From: Holophaga sp.
GTDB taxonomy: Bacteria > Acidobacteriota > Holophagae > Holophagales > Holophagaceae
NCBI GenBank assembly: GCA_031292735.1
Contig: JARLGP010000304.1
Coordinates: 13,397 to 77,396 of the forward strand
Length of the DNA: 64,000 nucleotides
Reading direction: 5' to 3'
Shown: piece by piece, positions 24,161-35,138 of the stretch
How the letters are laid out: each line of letters begins with the position of its first letter
How positions within the stretch are numbered: the stretch's first letter is position 1
Position numbers and translations under genes: made by a program
Notes under the pieces: generated by a model
Databases searched by the model: none
Told to the model about the DNA's origin: nothing
The model's input: only the letters and a program-made list of their open reading frames with translations

Positions 24161-24581
24161 CCCCCCCCTGGAGCTGCCGGCACCCCTGACCCTGGGCCTG
24201 TACCAGGATGCGGAACTGATTTTTTCCAGTGAGAAGCATTGGCTGCATCCCCTGTTCGATCTGGAAGCCTTTTTCGCCCAGGGCGGCCGCGATCCGGCCG
24301 ACACCTGCCTGGTGGACCGGATCACCGGCCGCGCCGCGGCCTTCCTGGTGGTGCGGCTGGGCATCCGGGACCTGCGCACCCGGGTGCTCAGCCGGCTCGC
24401 CATCCCGGTGCTGGAGCGGCACGGGGTGCGCTTCGCCTGCCGGGAAGAGGTGGACCGGGTGCAGTGCGCCACCGAGGATCTGCTGGCCGGAATCCAGGAT
24501 CCGGAGGCCGCCTGGCGGCTCCTGCAGGAGCGCCGGGCCCGCGCGTTCAAGGCTATTCCGCCGGCGGCAGGTCCTCGGTGA
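24150..24581 (+). CDS. DUF1893-family protein
   Basis: A 143-residue cytoplasmic protein. The pattern LTLGLYQDAELIFSSEKHWLHPLFDLEAF, then CLVDRITGRAAAFLVVRLGI and SRLAIPVLERHGVRFACREEVD, matches DUF1893, which is often found next to ECF-type S components. Its GTG start lies within the 3' end of the membrane-protein gene (11-nt overlap), so the two are translationally coupled. A reactive Cys in RFACREEVDRVQC and the coupling suggest a joint role with the transporter, but none is established. Confidence 0.75.
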   Translation: MRGDPPLELPAPLTLGLYQDAELIFSSEKHWLHPLFDLEAFFAQGGRDPADTCLVDRITGRAAAFLVVRLGIRDLRTRVLSRLAIPVLERHGVRFACREEVDRVQCATEDLLAGIQDPEAAWRLLQERRARAFKAIPPAAGPR

Positions 24582-24879
24582 TGAAGAAGAATCCGTAGGC
24601 CACCAGCAGGGTCAGGACGGCCAGGGTGCAGGCCAGGGTCCTGCCGTGCCAGAGCCCGGCCACCCAGTCGGTGATGTCGCTGGCCACCAGGTTGGCCTGG
24701 CCGCCCACCATCTCCATGGTGCGGCGGTAGATCTTGGAATCATCCTGGGGATTGCCCAGGGGGTTGTCGGCGGGGCTGGCGGCGGTGAAGAACACCGCCA
24801 CCGCGCTGGTCATGCCCACCACCAGGATGCCGCGGACGATGTCCAGCCGGGTGCGCCGCCTCAGGTCTCTCCAGCTCAT
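24553..24879 (-). CDS. Small two-helix membrane protein, unknown function
   Basis: A 108-residue protein with two membrane segments (IVRGILVVGMTSAVAVFFTA near residues 14-33, and LACTLAVLTLLVAYGFFFI near 83-101) around a polar loop. The ATG at 24879 has GAGGG upstream. Its last 29 bases overlap tail-to-tail with the DUF1893 gene. No family recognised. Confidence 0.6.
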   Translation of the reverse strand: MSWRDLRRRTRLDIVRGILVVGMTSAVAVFFTAASPADNPLGNPQDDSKIYRRTMEMVGGQANLVASDITDWVAGLWHGRTLACTLAVLTLLVAYGFFFITEDLPPAE

Positions 24880-24981
24880 GCCGCCCTCAATCCATTTCCT
24901 AGAATGGCATTTTTTGACGGTTCCTGTTCCGCTTTCCCCGGGAAAACCGTACCGTAGACCTTGTCGCCTGCGGAGATGCCC

Positions 24982-25311
24982 ATGAAGATCCGAGACAACC
25001 TGGATGCCCTCATCGAGAAGCACCCGGAGCTGTACGAGGCCTACAGCCGGTTCGGCAAGGCCGTGCACGAGCAGGGCGGCCCGCTGGACGAACGGACCCG
25101 GTGGCTCATCAAGGTGGCCACCTCGGCCGCCCTGGGCTACCGCAAGGCCCAGATCACCCACATGACCAAGGCCCTGGAGGCCGGCTGCACCCCGGAGGAG
25201 CTGGAGCACACCATCCTGCTGCTGGCGCCCACCGCCGGCTTTCCCCGCATGATGGAGGCCATGGAGAACCTGCGGGAATTCCTCAGCTCGCCCGAGGAGA
25301 TCCGGCCCTGA
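24982..25311 (+). CDS. Carboxymuconolactone decarboxylase-family protein
   Basis: A 109-residue all-helical protein of the CMD/AhpD fold (KAVHEQGGPLDERTRWLIKV, ATSAALGYRKAQITHMTKAL, EAGCTPEELEHTILLLAPTA). The CxxC redox pair of AhpD is absent: the corresponding place reads ALGYRKAQITHM, so peroxidase activity is unlikely. The ATG at 24982 is chosen for the GGAG 6 nt upstream (another ATG stands at 24976). Its stop overlaps the tag start (TGATG). A true decarboxylase role is not implied by the family name. Confidence 0.85.
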   Translation: MKIRDNLDALIEKHPELYEAYSRFGKAVHEQGGPLDERTRWLIKVATSAALGYRKAQITHMTKALEAGCTPEELEHTILLLAPTAGFPRMMEAMENLREFLSSPEEIRP

Positions 25312-25877
25312 TGGCCGCGCCGGCCGCCGAGCCCACCCGCTGCGCCTGGTGCGGGACCGACCCGCTCTACATCGCATACCACGACCAGGAGTGGGGGGTG
25401 CCCGCCCACGACGACCTGCGCCTGTTCGAATTCCTGGTCCTGGAGGGCGCCCAGGCCGGCCTCAGCTGGATCACCGTGCTGCGCAAGCGGGCGGCCTACC
25501 GCCGGGCCTTCGCCGGGTTCGATCCGGCCGTGGTGGCCGGGTTCGGCCCCGAGCGGGTGGCGGAGCTGCTGCTGGATCCGGGCATCGTCCGCAACCGGCT
25601 CAAGGTGGCCTCGGCGGTAACCAACGCCCAGGCCTTCCTGGCGGTCCAGCGGGAGTTCGGCAGCTTCGACGGCTACCTCTGGCGCGGCGCCAGCCCGCAG
25701 GTGAACCACTGGCGCTCGCTCGGCGAGCTGCCGGCGGTGACCCCTCAGGCCCAGGCGCTCAGCACGGACCTGCGCAAGCGCGGGTTCAAGTTCGTCGGGC
25801 CGACCATCATGTATTCCTACATGCAGGCGGTGGGCATGGTCGACGATCATGTGCTGGGCTGCTGGAAGCGCGGGTAG
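25311..25877 (+). CDS. tag: DNA-3-methyladenine glycosylase I
   Basis: Base-excision repair enzyme that removes 3-methyladenine. The 188 residues carry the family pattern TRCAWCGTDPLYIAYHDQEW, GLSWITVLRKRAAYRRAF, and KFVGPTIMYSYMQAVGMVDD followed by HVLGCW. The N-terminal Cys and His plus the C-terminal His and Cys form the Tag zinc site. It overlaps the preceding gene by TGATG and precedes the LysE-type gene by 9 nt. Confidence 0.93.
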   Translation: MAAPAAEPTRCAWCGTDPLYIAYHDQEWGVPAHDDLRLFEFLVLEGAQAGLSWITVLRKRAAYRRAFAGFDPAVVAGFGPERVAELLLDPGIVRNRLKVASAVTNAQAFLAVQREFGSFDGYLWRGASPQVNHWRSLGELPAVTPQAQALSTDLRKRGFKFVGPTIMYSYMQAVGMVDDHVLGCWKRG

Positions 25878-25886
25878 CGGGGCGGC

Positions 25887-26517
25887 ATGCTGCTTCCCCT
25901 CCTGATCGGGTTCGCGTTCGGCTTCATCGGCTCGATGCCCGTGGCCGGCCCGATCTCGGTGCTGGTGCTGCACCTGGGCCTGGCCCACCAGGCGCGCCAT
26001 GCCCTGTTCGTGGCGGCCGGCGGCGCGCTGGCGGAGGGGCTCTACGCGCTGCTGGCGTTCTGGGGGCTGAGCGCGGTGCTGGCCCGCTACCCGATGGTGC
26101 TGCCGGTCTCCCGGGTGGTGGGCGCCTTCCTGCTCCTGGGCATCGGGCTGGCCATGCTGCTGGCCCGGGCCCGCGCGGCCGCGCCCCGGCCGCAGGCGCC
26201 GCGCCGGGGCAACAAGCGCAGCTTCGCCCTGGGCTTCCTGATCACCGCGCTCAACCCGACCCTCATCATCACCTGGACCACCGCGGTGACCGCGCTGAAC
26301 GCCACCGGCCTGCTGAGCATGGACCGGGCCCAGGCGCCGCCCTTCGCGGCGGCGGTCTGCTTCGGCATCGTGGCCTGGTTCTTCACCCTGCTCGCGCTGG
26401 TGGGCCGCTGGCGCAACCAGGTGAGCGTCCACGTCCTGGAGCGTCTCAAGCGGGTCATGGGCACGCTGCTGGTGGGCATCGGCGGGTGGATCCTGGTCCG
26501 GGGGCTGGCCAACCTGC

Positions 26518-26531
<14 letters not shown>
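25887..26531 (+). CDS. LysE-family amino-acid exporter
   Basis: A 214-residue membrane protein with about six hydrophobic segments, the N-terminal GFIGSMPVAGPISVLVLHLGL (the LysE/RhtB PGP-like entry motif) and ITALNPTLIITWTTAVTALNA (the NP-containing helix). Exporters of this family release basic or neutral amino acids and related metabolites. It follows tag and overlaps the convergent yejF by 14 nt. The substrate is unknown; given the arginine and ornithine genes in the window a basic amino acid is possible, but that is speculation. Confidence 0.83.
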
Positions 26532-28088
<1,557 letters not shown>

Positions 28089-28092
<4 letters not shown>

Positions 28093-29129
28093 GACGCGTC
28101 CTCCGCGATCTCCTTGCGCGGGTCCAGCGCGTCGCGCAGGGCGTCGCCCACCAGGATCAGCAGCACCAGGGTGGCCACCAGCACGGTGAAGGTGGCCAGG
28201 GAGATCCACCAGGCGTCCAGGTTGTTCTTGCCCTGGGCCAGCAGTTCCCCGAGGCTGGGGGTGCCCTCGGGCACGCCCAGGCCCAGGAAATCCAGGCTGG
28301 TGAGGGCGCCGATGGCGCCGGCCATCTCGAACGGCACCAGGGTGATCACCGGGGTGAGGCAGTTCGGCAGGATGTGCCGGAAGATGATCACCCGGTCCCG
28401 CTGGCCCAGCGCCTTGGCCGCGCGCACGTAGTCGAGCGTCCGGTTCTTGAGGAACTCCGCGCGCACGTAGGCCGCGATCATCAGCCAGCCGAAGATGGAG
28501 ATCAGCGCGATGAGCAGCCCCACGCTGGGCGCGAAGAAGGCCGAGAAGATGATCAGCAGGTACAGGGTGGGCATGGCCCCCCAGATCTCCACGAAGCGTT
28601 CCATGGCGATGTCGGTCCAGCCGGCGAAGTAGCCCTGGATGGCCCCGTAGAGCACCCCGGCCACGGTGCAGACCAGGGTCACCGCGAAGGCGAACAGCAC
28701 CGACAGCCGGAACCCGTAGAGCAGCCTGGCCAGCAGGTCCCGGCCGCGGTCGTCGGTGCCCAGCCAGTTCTGCCGGCTGGGCGGGGCCGGGTTGGGCTCC
28801 TGGGAGAAGTAGTTGATGCTGCTGTGGTGGTAGGGGTTGGGCGGGAACAGGGCGAAGTTGCCCGGCCGGGCCAGGCGCTCCCGGATGAACGGGTCCAGGT
28901 AGTCGGTGGGGGTGGGGAAGTCGCCGCCGAAGGTGGTCTCCGGCAGGGTCTGCACCAGGGGCACGAACCAGTGGCCCCGGTAGCGCACCAGCAGCGGCTT
29001 GTCGTTGGACAGCAGCTCCGCGAACAGGCTCAGCACGGTGAGCGCCAGGAACAGCTGCAGGCTGCGGTAGCCCAGGCGGTTGCCCTTGAACCGCTGCCAG
29101 GCCCGCAGCCAGGGGGACCGCTCAGTCAT
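28089..29129 (-). CDS. yejE: Peptide ABC transporter permease (YejE type)
   Basis: A 346-residue inner-membrane permease with N-terminal cytoplasmic/TM1 (FLALTVLSLFAELLSNDKPLL), the long YejE periplasmic segment (GDFPTPTDYLDPFIRERL, NWLGTDDRGRDLLARLLYG) and the EAA-type loop AAKALGQRDRVIIFRHILPN that contacts the ATPase. The ORF overlaps yejB by 8 nt and yejF by 4 nt. Confidence 0.93.
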
Positions 29130-30162
29130 ACTTCACCCGCGGATCCACCCACAGGTAGCTCAGGTCGCGGATCAGGGTGGTGACCAGGCCGATGAGGGTG
29201 AAGAAGAACAGGCTGCCCAGCACCACCGGGTAGTCGCGCCGGATCACCGATTCGTAGGACAGCAGGCCCAGCCCGTCCAGGGAGAACAGGGTCTCGATGA
29301 GCAGGGAGCTGGAGAAGAAGGCCCCCACGAAGGCCGCCGGGAAGCCGGTCATGATCGGGATGAGCGCGTTGCGGAACACGTGCCGCCACATGACGTTGTG
29401 CTCGCTCACGCCCTTGGCCCGGGCGGTGAGCACGTACTGCTTGTGGATCTCCTCCAGCACCGAGTTCTTGGTCATGATGGTGATCACCGCGAAGCTGCCC
29501 AGCACCATGGCGGTGACCGGCAGCACGATGTGCCAGAGGTAGTCCATCACCTTGCCCATGACCGAAAGCTGGTCGAAGTTGGCGGAGGTGAGCCCGCGCA
29601 GGGGGAACCACTGGGCGAAGGCGCCGCCGGAGAACAGCACCAGCAGCAGGACGCCCATGACGAAGCTGGGGATGGCGTAGCCCACCAGCACGATCAGGGT
29701 GGTGGCGGTGTCGAACCGGCTGCCGGCCCGCACCGCCTTGGCGATGCCCAGCGGCACCGACACCAGGTAGGTGAGCAGGAAGCTCCAGACCCCCAGGCTG
29801 ATGGACACCGGCAGCTTCTCGCGGATCAGCTGCCAGACGTCCTCGTTGTGGAAGAAGCTCTTGCCCAGGTCGAACCGGGCGAACTGGGACAGCATCTGGA
29901 AGAACCGCTGGTGCACCGGCTTGTCGAAGCCGTACAGCTTGCGGATCTCCACGATGCGGGCGGCGTCCACCCCCTGGCGCCCGCGGTAGCCGGCGCCCAT
30001 GGCCGCCGGGCCCTCCCCGGCCGAGTTGCGGCCCTGGAGCTGGTGGACCATCTGCTCCACCGGGCCCCCGGGCACGAACTGGATCACCGCGAAGGTGATG
30101 GTGAGGATCCCGAACAGGGTCGGGATCATCAGCAGGGTCCGTTTGAGAATGTACGACCACAT
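29122..30162 (-). CDS. yejB: Peptide ABC transporter permease (YejB type)
   Basis: A 346-residue permease: MWSYILKRTLLMIPTLFGIL at the N-terminus, IQFVPGGPVEQMV, and the EAA-loop TARAKGVSEHNVMWRHVFRN. I prefer the ATG at 30162 because GGAGG is 7 nt upstream; the ATG at 30168 would be only 1 nt from it. The gene starts 12 nt after yejA. Confidence 0.93.
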   Translation of the reverse strand: MWSYILKRTLLMIPTLFGILTITFAVIQFVPGGPVEQMVHQLQGRNSAGEGPAAMGAGYRGRQGVDAARIVEIRKLYGFDKPVHQRFFQMLSQFARFDLGKSFFHNEDVWQLIREKLPVSISLGVWSFLLTYLVSVPLGIAKAVRAGSRFDTATTLIVLVGYAIPSFVMGVLLLVLFSGGAFAQWFPLRGLTSANFDQLSVMGKVMDYLWHIVLPVTAMVLGSFAVITIMTKNSVLEEIHKQYVLTARAKGVSEHNVMWRHVFRNALIPIMTGFPAAFVGAFFSSSLLIETLFSLDGLGLLSYESVIRRDYPVVLGSLFFFTLIGLVTTLIRDLSYLWVDPRVKYD

Positions 30163-30173
30163 GGGCATGCCTC

Positions 30174-32018
30174 CTAGGGGCGGGTGGTCCACCAGGTGGA
30201 GATGATCCAGCTTTCAGGCTGGAAGAAGCGGGGCGCCACCTTCGGTTCGGCGAACTTCCCGGCCCGGTAGGCGATGCGGAAGGAATTGGTGTACCAGGCC
30301 GGCACGAAGTAGTGGCCGAAGCGCAGCACCCGGTCCAGGGCGCGCAGCCGGGCCACCAGTTCGGGCCGGGTGGTGGCCGCGGTGGCCTCCTGCACCAGGG
30401 CGTCCACCGCGGGGTCGCGCACCCCCATGAGGTTGCCCGAGCCTTCGGTGCCGGCCGAGGCCGAGGAGAACCGGTCCTTGAGCTCGCTGCCCGGCGCCTC
30501 GCTGCCCACGGTGCGGATGCTGGTGATGTCGAAATCGAACACGTCCAGCCGCTTCTGCAGCAGGGCGAAGTCGGCCACCCGGTACTGGCACTGGATCCCC
30601 AGCTTGGCCAGGTCCTGCATGAAGGGGGTGACGATCCGGCCCATGCTGCCCTCGCTGTCCAGGAAGCTGATGGTGAGCGGCTCCCCGGCGGCGTTGCGCA
30701 GCGCGCCGTCCCGGTAGGTCCAGCCCGCCTCGGCCAGCAGGTGCATGGCCTGGCGCAGGTTGGCCCGCAGGCTGCCGGGCGGATCGGTGTTGGGCGGCAG
30801 GGGCACCGGCTGGCTGAACAGCTCCGGCGGCAGCCGGTGCCGCAGGGGCGCCAGCACCGCCAGCTCGTCGGGCCCCGGCAGGCCCTTGGCCTCGAAGTCG
30901 CTGGCGTTGAAGTAGCCGCGCACCCGGGTGTAGTTGCCGTAGAAGAACTCCCGGTTCATCCACTCGAAGTCCATGGCCAGTTCCAGCGCCTGGCGCACCC
31001 GCGGGTCGGCGAACTGCCTGCGCCGGGTGTTGATGATGAAGCCCTGGAAGTCGCCGGCGTTGCCGCTGGCCAGGTCGCGGCGCACCAGCTCGCCGTCGCG
31101 GAACTTCTTGCCCACGTAGGTGCGCGCCCATTCCCGCGCCGAGAACACCTGGATGTAGTCGAACTCGCCGGCCTTGAAGGCCTCGGTCTGGGCGGTGGTG
31201 TCCTTGTAGATCTTGTAGGTGACCCGGTCGAAGTTGAACATGCCGCGGCGCACGCTCAGGCGGGCCGCCCAGTAGTTCGGGTCGCGCTGGTAGGTGACGT
31301 CCCGGCCGAAATCCACGTGGCCGATGTGGTACGGCCCGCTGCCGATGGGGATGTCCATGACGATCTGGTCGAAGGGCTTGCCGCCCCCCCAGTCCCGGCT
31401 GAACACCGGCATGCCGCCCACGATCAGCGGCAGCTCGGCGCTGGGGCGGCGGAAGTGGAACTGGATGACCCGCTCCCCCAGCACGGTCGCGTCCTTCACG
31501 TCGGCGAACATGGCCCGGTAGGCCGGGTGGGCCCGGGGCCCGGTGAGCGAATCGAAGCTGAACTTCACGTCGGCCGCCAGCACCGGCTTGCCGGTGTGGA
31601 AGCGGGCGGCGGGGTTGAGCCGGAAGGTGGCGGACAGGTGGTCGTGGCCCACCGCCACGTCCTCCGCCAGCAGGCCGTAGGCGGTGGTGGGCTCGTCGAA
31701 GCTGCCGGTGAGCAGGCTTTCGAACATCAGCTCGCTCACCCCCGGCGGCGAAGTGCCCTTCAAGGTGAATGGGTTGTACTTGTCGAACTGGGAAATGCGC
31801 AGGGGCGGCACCAGCGTGAGTTCGCCGCCCTTGGGCGCGCTGGGGTTCACCCACTGGAAATGGTCGAATCCGGCGGGATATTTGATATCGCCAAACTGCG
31901 CATAGGCGTGGGCGGCCCATACCGGAATTGAAATGCTCATAACCAGGAGGGCCCAGCCGCCGCGAAGATGCTTAAAGACCGAGGATGCGGTAGTTGGAGA
32001 GAAACGCCCGGATGTCAT
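30174..32018 (-). CDS. yejA: Peptide ABC transporter, periplasmic binding protein (YejA type)
   Basis: A 614-residue SBP_bac_5 protein with a long N-terminal signal (hydrophobic WALLVMSISIPVWAAHAYAQ). Family stretches: FDKYNPFTLKGTSPPG, ADVKFSFDSLTG, VMDIPIGSGPYHIGHVDFGR, and the C-terminal FRIAYRAGKFAEPK. It captures oligopeptides for YejBEF. No good ribosome site precedes the ATG at 32018, so the true start may be a little further in. An AT-rich gap separates it from the decarboxylase stop at 32056. Confidence 0.92.
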   Translation of the reverse strand: MTSGRFSPTTASSVFKHLRGGWALLVMSISIPVWAAHAYAQFGDIKYPAGFDHFQWVNPSAPKGGELTLVPPLRISQFDKYNPFTLKGTSPPGVSELMFESLLTGSFDEPTTAYGLLAEDVAVGHDHLSATFRLNPAARFHTGKPVLAADVKFSFDSLTGPRAHPAYRAMFADVKDATVLGERVIQFHFRRPSAELPLIVGGMPVFSRDWGGGKPFDQIVMDIPIGSGPYHIGHVDFGRDVTYQRDPNYWAARLSVRRGMFNFDRVTYKIYKDTTAQTEAFKAGEFDYIQVFSAREWARTYVGKKFRDGELVRRDLASGNAGDFQGFIINTRRRQFADPRVRQALELAMDFEWMNREFFYGNYTRVRGYFNASDFEAKGLPGPDELAVLAPLRHRLPPELFSQPVPLPPNTDPPGSLRANLRQAMHLLAEAGWTYRDGALRNAAGEPLTISFLDSEGSMGRIVTPFMQDLAKLGIQCQYRVADFALLQKRLDVFDFDITSIRTVGSEAPGSELKDRFSSASAGTEGSGNLMGVRDPAVDALVQEATAATTRPELVARLRALDRVLRFGHYFVPAWYTNSFRIAYRAGKFAEPKVAPRFFQPESWIISTWWTTRP

Positions 32019-32055
32019 GCGGCGATCATATCAGAACGAATAGTTCACGCAGACC

Positions 32056-33195
32056 CTATCGGTTCAGATGGATCACTTTGGCCGGGGGGAACCCGTTGAA
32101 CGAGGTGCTGGAGGCGTGGCTGTAGGCGCCGATGTTCTCGCTGTAGACCAGGTCGCCCAGTTCCATGTCCGGCAGCTCCTCGGCCAGGGTGATGGTGTCC
32201 AGGGCGTCGCAGGTGGGGCCGAACACCGCGCAGAGGGACCGGGGGCCTTCCTTGAAGGCGCGCACCGGGTAGTGGCAGTGGTCGAACAACTGGCCCGAGT
32301 AGGTGTGGTAGACGCCGTCGTTGATGTAGTAGCACTGCCGGCCGTCGCGGAAGGCCTTGCCGATCACCTCCGACACCGAGGTGCAGGCGGTGGCCACCAT
32401 GTAGCGGCCGGGCTCGGCCAGGATCGCCAGGTCCTTGGGGAACAGCCGGTCGATGGTGTCGTTGAGGATCTTGGCCAGCTCGTGCAGGGGCTTCACGTTG
32501 TCGTCGTAGGGGGCCGGGAAGCCGCCGCCGATGTCCAGCTGGTTCATCTTGGTGAAGCCGCGCAGCCGGGCCTCCTGGAAGATGCCCGAGGCCATGTTCA
32601 GGGCCTGGACGAAATTCTGGAAGTTGGTGGTCTGGCTGCCCACGTGGAAGCTCAGGCCCTCCACGGTGATCCCGGCCGCTTCCGAAGCGGCGATCAGGTC
32701 CACCGCCTCGCCCGGCTCCGCCCCGAACTTGGAGGACAGCTCCACCATGGCGCCGGTGTTGGGCACCCGCACCCGCAGCAGCATGCCCACGTGGGGGGCG
32801 TAGCGCTTGACCTTCTTGATCTCCTCGTAGTTGTCGTAGGTCACCAGCGGCTTGAACTGGTCCAGCTCGCGCAGGGTGTCGTTGGCCTTGATGGGGTGGG
32901 AGTAGATGATCTTGTCCCAGATGAAGTCCTGGCGCTCCTTGGCCGGAAGGTCCTTGATGTTCTCGTGGACCAGCAGGAATTCCGGCATGGAGGCCACGTC
33001 GAAGCTGGCTCCGGCCTGGTACAGGGTTCGGATGATCTCCGGGTTGGGGTTGGCCTTGACCGCGAAGTACGGCTGCACCCGGGGCAGCCAGCGGTTGAAC
33101 TCCGCCAGGTTCGCCCGCAGCTGGTCGTGGTCGATCACGAACAGGGGCGTGCCATGCTCCTGGGCCAGTTTTTCGAGAAGCGCGCTGCTGATCAC
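32056..33195 (-). CDS. Ornithine/lysine decarboxylase, alanine-racemase-fold (group IV) type
   Basis: A 379-residue PLP decarboxylase of the eukaryotic-ODC/diaminopimelate-decarboxylase fold. The PLP lysine is in QPYFAVKANPNPEII, the glycine-rich phosphate loop is QLDIGGGFPAPYDD, EPGRYMVATAC follows, and the catalytic Cys is in FGPTCDALDTIT. The start is probably GTG at 33195 (AAGGA 5 nt upstream); a TTG at 33213 is less likely. It follows homospermidine synthase by 14 nt; the pair would turn ornithine into putrescine and then homospermidine. Lysine or diaminopimelate activity cannot be excluded by eye. Confidence 0.88.
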   Translation of the reverse strand: MISSALLEKLAQEHGTPLFVIDHDQLRANLAEFNRWLPRVQPYFAVKANPNPEIIRTLYQAGASFDVASMPEFLLVHENIKDLPAKERQDFIWDKIIYSHPIKANDTLRELDQFKPLVTYDNYEEIKKVKRYAPHVGMLLRVRVPNTGAMVELSSKFGAEPGEAVDLIAASEAAGITVEGLSFHVGSQTTNFQNFVQALNMASGIFQEARLRGFTKMNQLDIGGGFPAPYDDNVKPLHELAKILNDTIDRLFPKDLAILAEPGRYMVATACTSVSEVIGKAFRDGRQCYYINDGVYHTYSGQLFDHCHYPVRAFKEGPRSLCAVFGPTCDALDTITLAEELPDMELGDLVYSENIGAYSHASSTSFNGFPPAKVIHLNR

Positions 33196-33209
33196 AAAGG
33201 TCCTTTCGT

Positions 33210-34667
33210 TCAATCCCCGCGTTCGTTGATGAGGAAGTTCTTGAATTGCCAAGGGTCGCTGGGATCCAGGTCGGGCTTGTTCCAGCCCTGGAAATGGCTG
33301 GAGCGGTGCTTGAGCGGGGTCCAGTCGGACGGGGTGGAGATGTTGCGGCCCAGGTAGGGCCGGGCGATCTCCAGGATGAACTCGTGGGGCAGGTCGTCGG
33401 GCACCAGCACGCCCCGGTCCGGGTTGCGGATGATCCAGGCGGCGGCGGCGGCCACCGAGATGGCCACCTGCAGGGTGGTGGCGTTCTGGTGCGGCAGCAG
33501 CTCCCGGGACCGTTCGATGCTCAGGTTGCTGCCGGTCCACCAGGAGCTGTAGGCGTGGCCCATCAGCAGCGCCCCGAGGATGTCCGCCCCGCTGGTGACC
33601 TCGTCGGTCATGATCCTCAGCCTGGGCTGCAGGGCGTAGTCGTTGCCCCGCAGCTCGTGCAGGGAGCTGATGGCCTCGTCGCAGGGGCAGTAGGCGTAGT
33701 GCACCGTGGGCCGGTAGACGGCCTTGCCGTCCTCCCACACGGTCAGGTGGTCGGAGATGGTGAAGGCCTCGCCGTGACGGACCACCATGCCCTGGATGGT
33801 GTAGTCCGGCACCCAGGAGCGCACCCGCACGTTCATGCCCATGCGCGCCAGGCAGATCTGGTTGCGGGGCCCATCCGGGTGCTCGAAGGCGAGGTCCGGA
33901 AGGGTCCGCTCGTGGGTGCCCCAGCCCATCTCGGCGGTGGTGATGCCTTCCTCGCGGAACCCCTCGATGCTCCAGGTGTTGACGAACTCGTCCACCTGCT
34001 TGGGCTGGGAGCTGATCTGGGTGTCCCGCTCGCTGCAGTGGATCACCTTCACTCCCAGCTTCATGGCCAGGTGGTTGAAGCTTTGGGCGGCGATGAGCCG
34101 CTCCAGCTCTTCCGCTTCCGCGCCCACCGCGCGCCGGTCGGCCTGCAGCTTGCGGGCGATGTCCACCAGCCCCTGCTTGGTCCAATGGGAGATCAGCCCG
34201 GGGTTGGCGCCATGCTCCAGCACCGCGGTGGGGCCCGGGGTCTTCCAGCCGGCCGTCATCCGGCGAATATTCATGTGCCGCCAATACAAGGTCAGCTCGG
34301 TGGGGCGCTTGGCCTGGACCGCGTAGGGATTCCACAGCTCCACCGAGGTGTTCACGTACAGCACGCCGTGGTCATGGCACCACTGCAGCAGTTCGCAGCA
34401 ATCGATGTTCCAGGCCAGGTCCACCAGCAGGTCGCCGGCGCCCAGCTGGCGCCCCAGCACCGAACCCAGGTTTTCCGGGGTGATCCGGTCCTGGATGAAG
34501 GTCACCCCCTGGGCGGTCCATTCCTGCATTGCCTGGCGCTTGTCCTCGAAATCCATCACCGTCAGGTTCCGCGGGGCCACGTGCAGATGTTTGAGCAGCA
34601 GCGGCAGGGTGCACTGACCCACGGCGCCACAACCCAACAACAGGACCCGCTTTTCGAACTCAACCAT
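33210..34667 (-). CDS. hss: Homospermidine synthase
   Basis: NAD-dependent enzyme that makes sym-homospermidine from two putrescines (or putrescine plus spermidine). The 485 residues start VLLLGCGAVGQCTLPLLLKH with the Rossmann motif; further family stretches are VLEHGANPGLISHWTKQGL, TAEMGWGTHERTLPD and LMGHAYSSWWTGSNLS. An AAGGA ribosome site lies 10 nt before the ATG at 34667. The next gene (decarboxylase) supplies putrescine, so this is a polyamine operon. The AT-rich upstream region 34668-34894 probably holds its promoter; I could not settle on a clear -35/-10 pair. Confidence 0.93.
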   Translation of the reverse strand: MVEFEKRVLLLGCGAVGQCTLPLLLKHLHVAPRNLTVMDFEDKRQAMQEWTAQGVTFIQDRITPENLGSVLGRQLGAGDLLVDLAWNIDCCELLQWCHDHGVLYVNTSVELWNPYAVQAKRPTELTLYWRHMNIRRMTAGWKTPGPTAVLEHGANPGLISHWTKQGLVDIARKLQADRRAVGAEAEELERLIAAQSFNHLAMKLGVKVIHCSERDTQISSQPKQVDEFVNTWSIEGFREEGITTAEMGWGTHERTLPDLAFEHPDGPRNQICLARMGMNVRVRSWVPDYTIQGMVVRHGEAFTISDHLTVWEDGKAVYRPTVHYAYCPCDEAISSLHELRGNDYALQPRLRIMTDEVTSGADILGALLMGHAYSSWWTGSNLSIERSRELLPHQNATTLQVAISVAAAAAWIIRNPDRGVLVPDDLPHEFILEIARPYLGRNISTPSDWTPLKHRSSHFQGWNKPDLDPSDPWQFKNFLINERGD

Positions 34668-34894
34668 TTTTTTTCATTCCTTTCCCACCTCATTCCATTT
34701 GGAATCAGAGGACTATAAAAGACAATAAGATCAAGTATATGGAGTGTGCCACGGCAATGAAACCGAAAACCCCCATAACCGTGTAAATCAAGCCATATCA
34801 GCAGACTATTGGAAGGCTTCCACGCCCCTGCCCCCGGCCCATGGGAAGGTCCAGGGATGCGGGCCGGCCAGAACGGAGGAAAGCCTGGGTTGAA

Positions 34895-35032
34895 TCAAAA
34901 TAAATCGTTAACGTTTTCCAGCAGCTGGGCAACCCCGCCGCTCCAGAGCAGGAATACGGAAACGGTCAGGATCATGGCCACCAGCCAGAGGAGGAACCGG
35001 ATCAGAATGGGATTCGTGGTGATTCGCTCCAT
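34895..35032 (-). CDS. Small single-span membrane protein
   Basis: A 45-residue ORF starting at the ATG at 35032 with GGAGG 6 nt upstream. It has one hydrophobic helix (LIRFLLWLVAMILTVSVFLL) and a short polar tail. It is divergent from the metallopeptidase-like gene. No family recognised; the good ribosome site and clean membrane segment are the only support. Confidence 0.45.
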   Translation of the reverse strand: MERITTNPILIRFLLWLVAMILTVSVFLLWSGGVAQLLENVNDLF

Positions 35033-35138
35033 GCGCCACCTCCGCGCGGCCAGGCCCGTTAAAAGTATAGGGCGATCGGTCTGGATGCGCCTTTTTTCCG
35101 AATGATGTTGCAAATGAAATGAATTTCCAGGAGATCCC

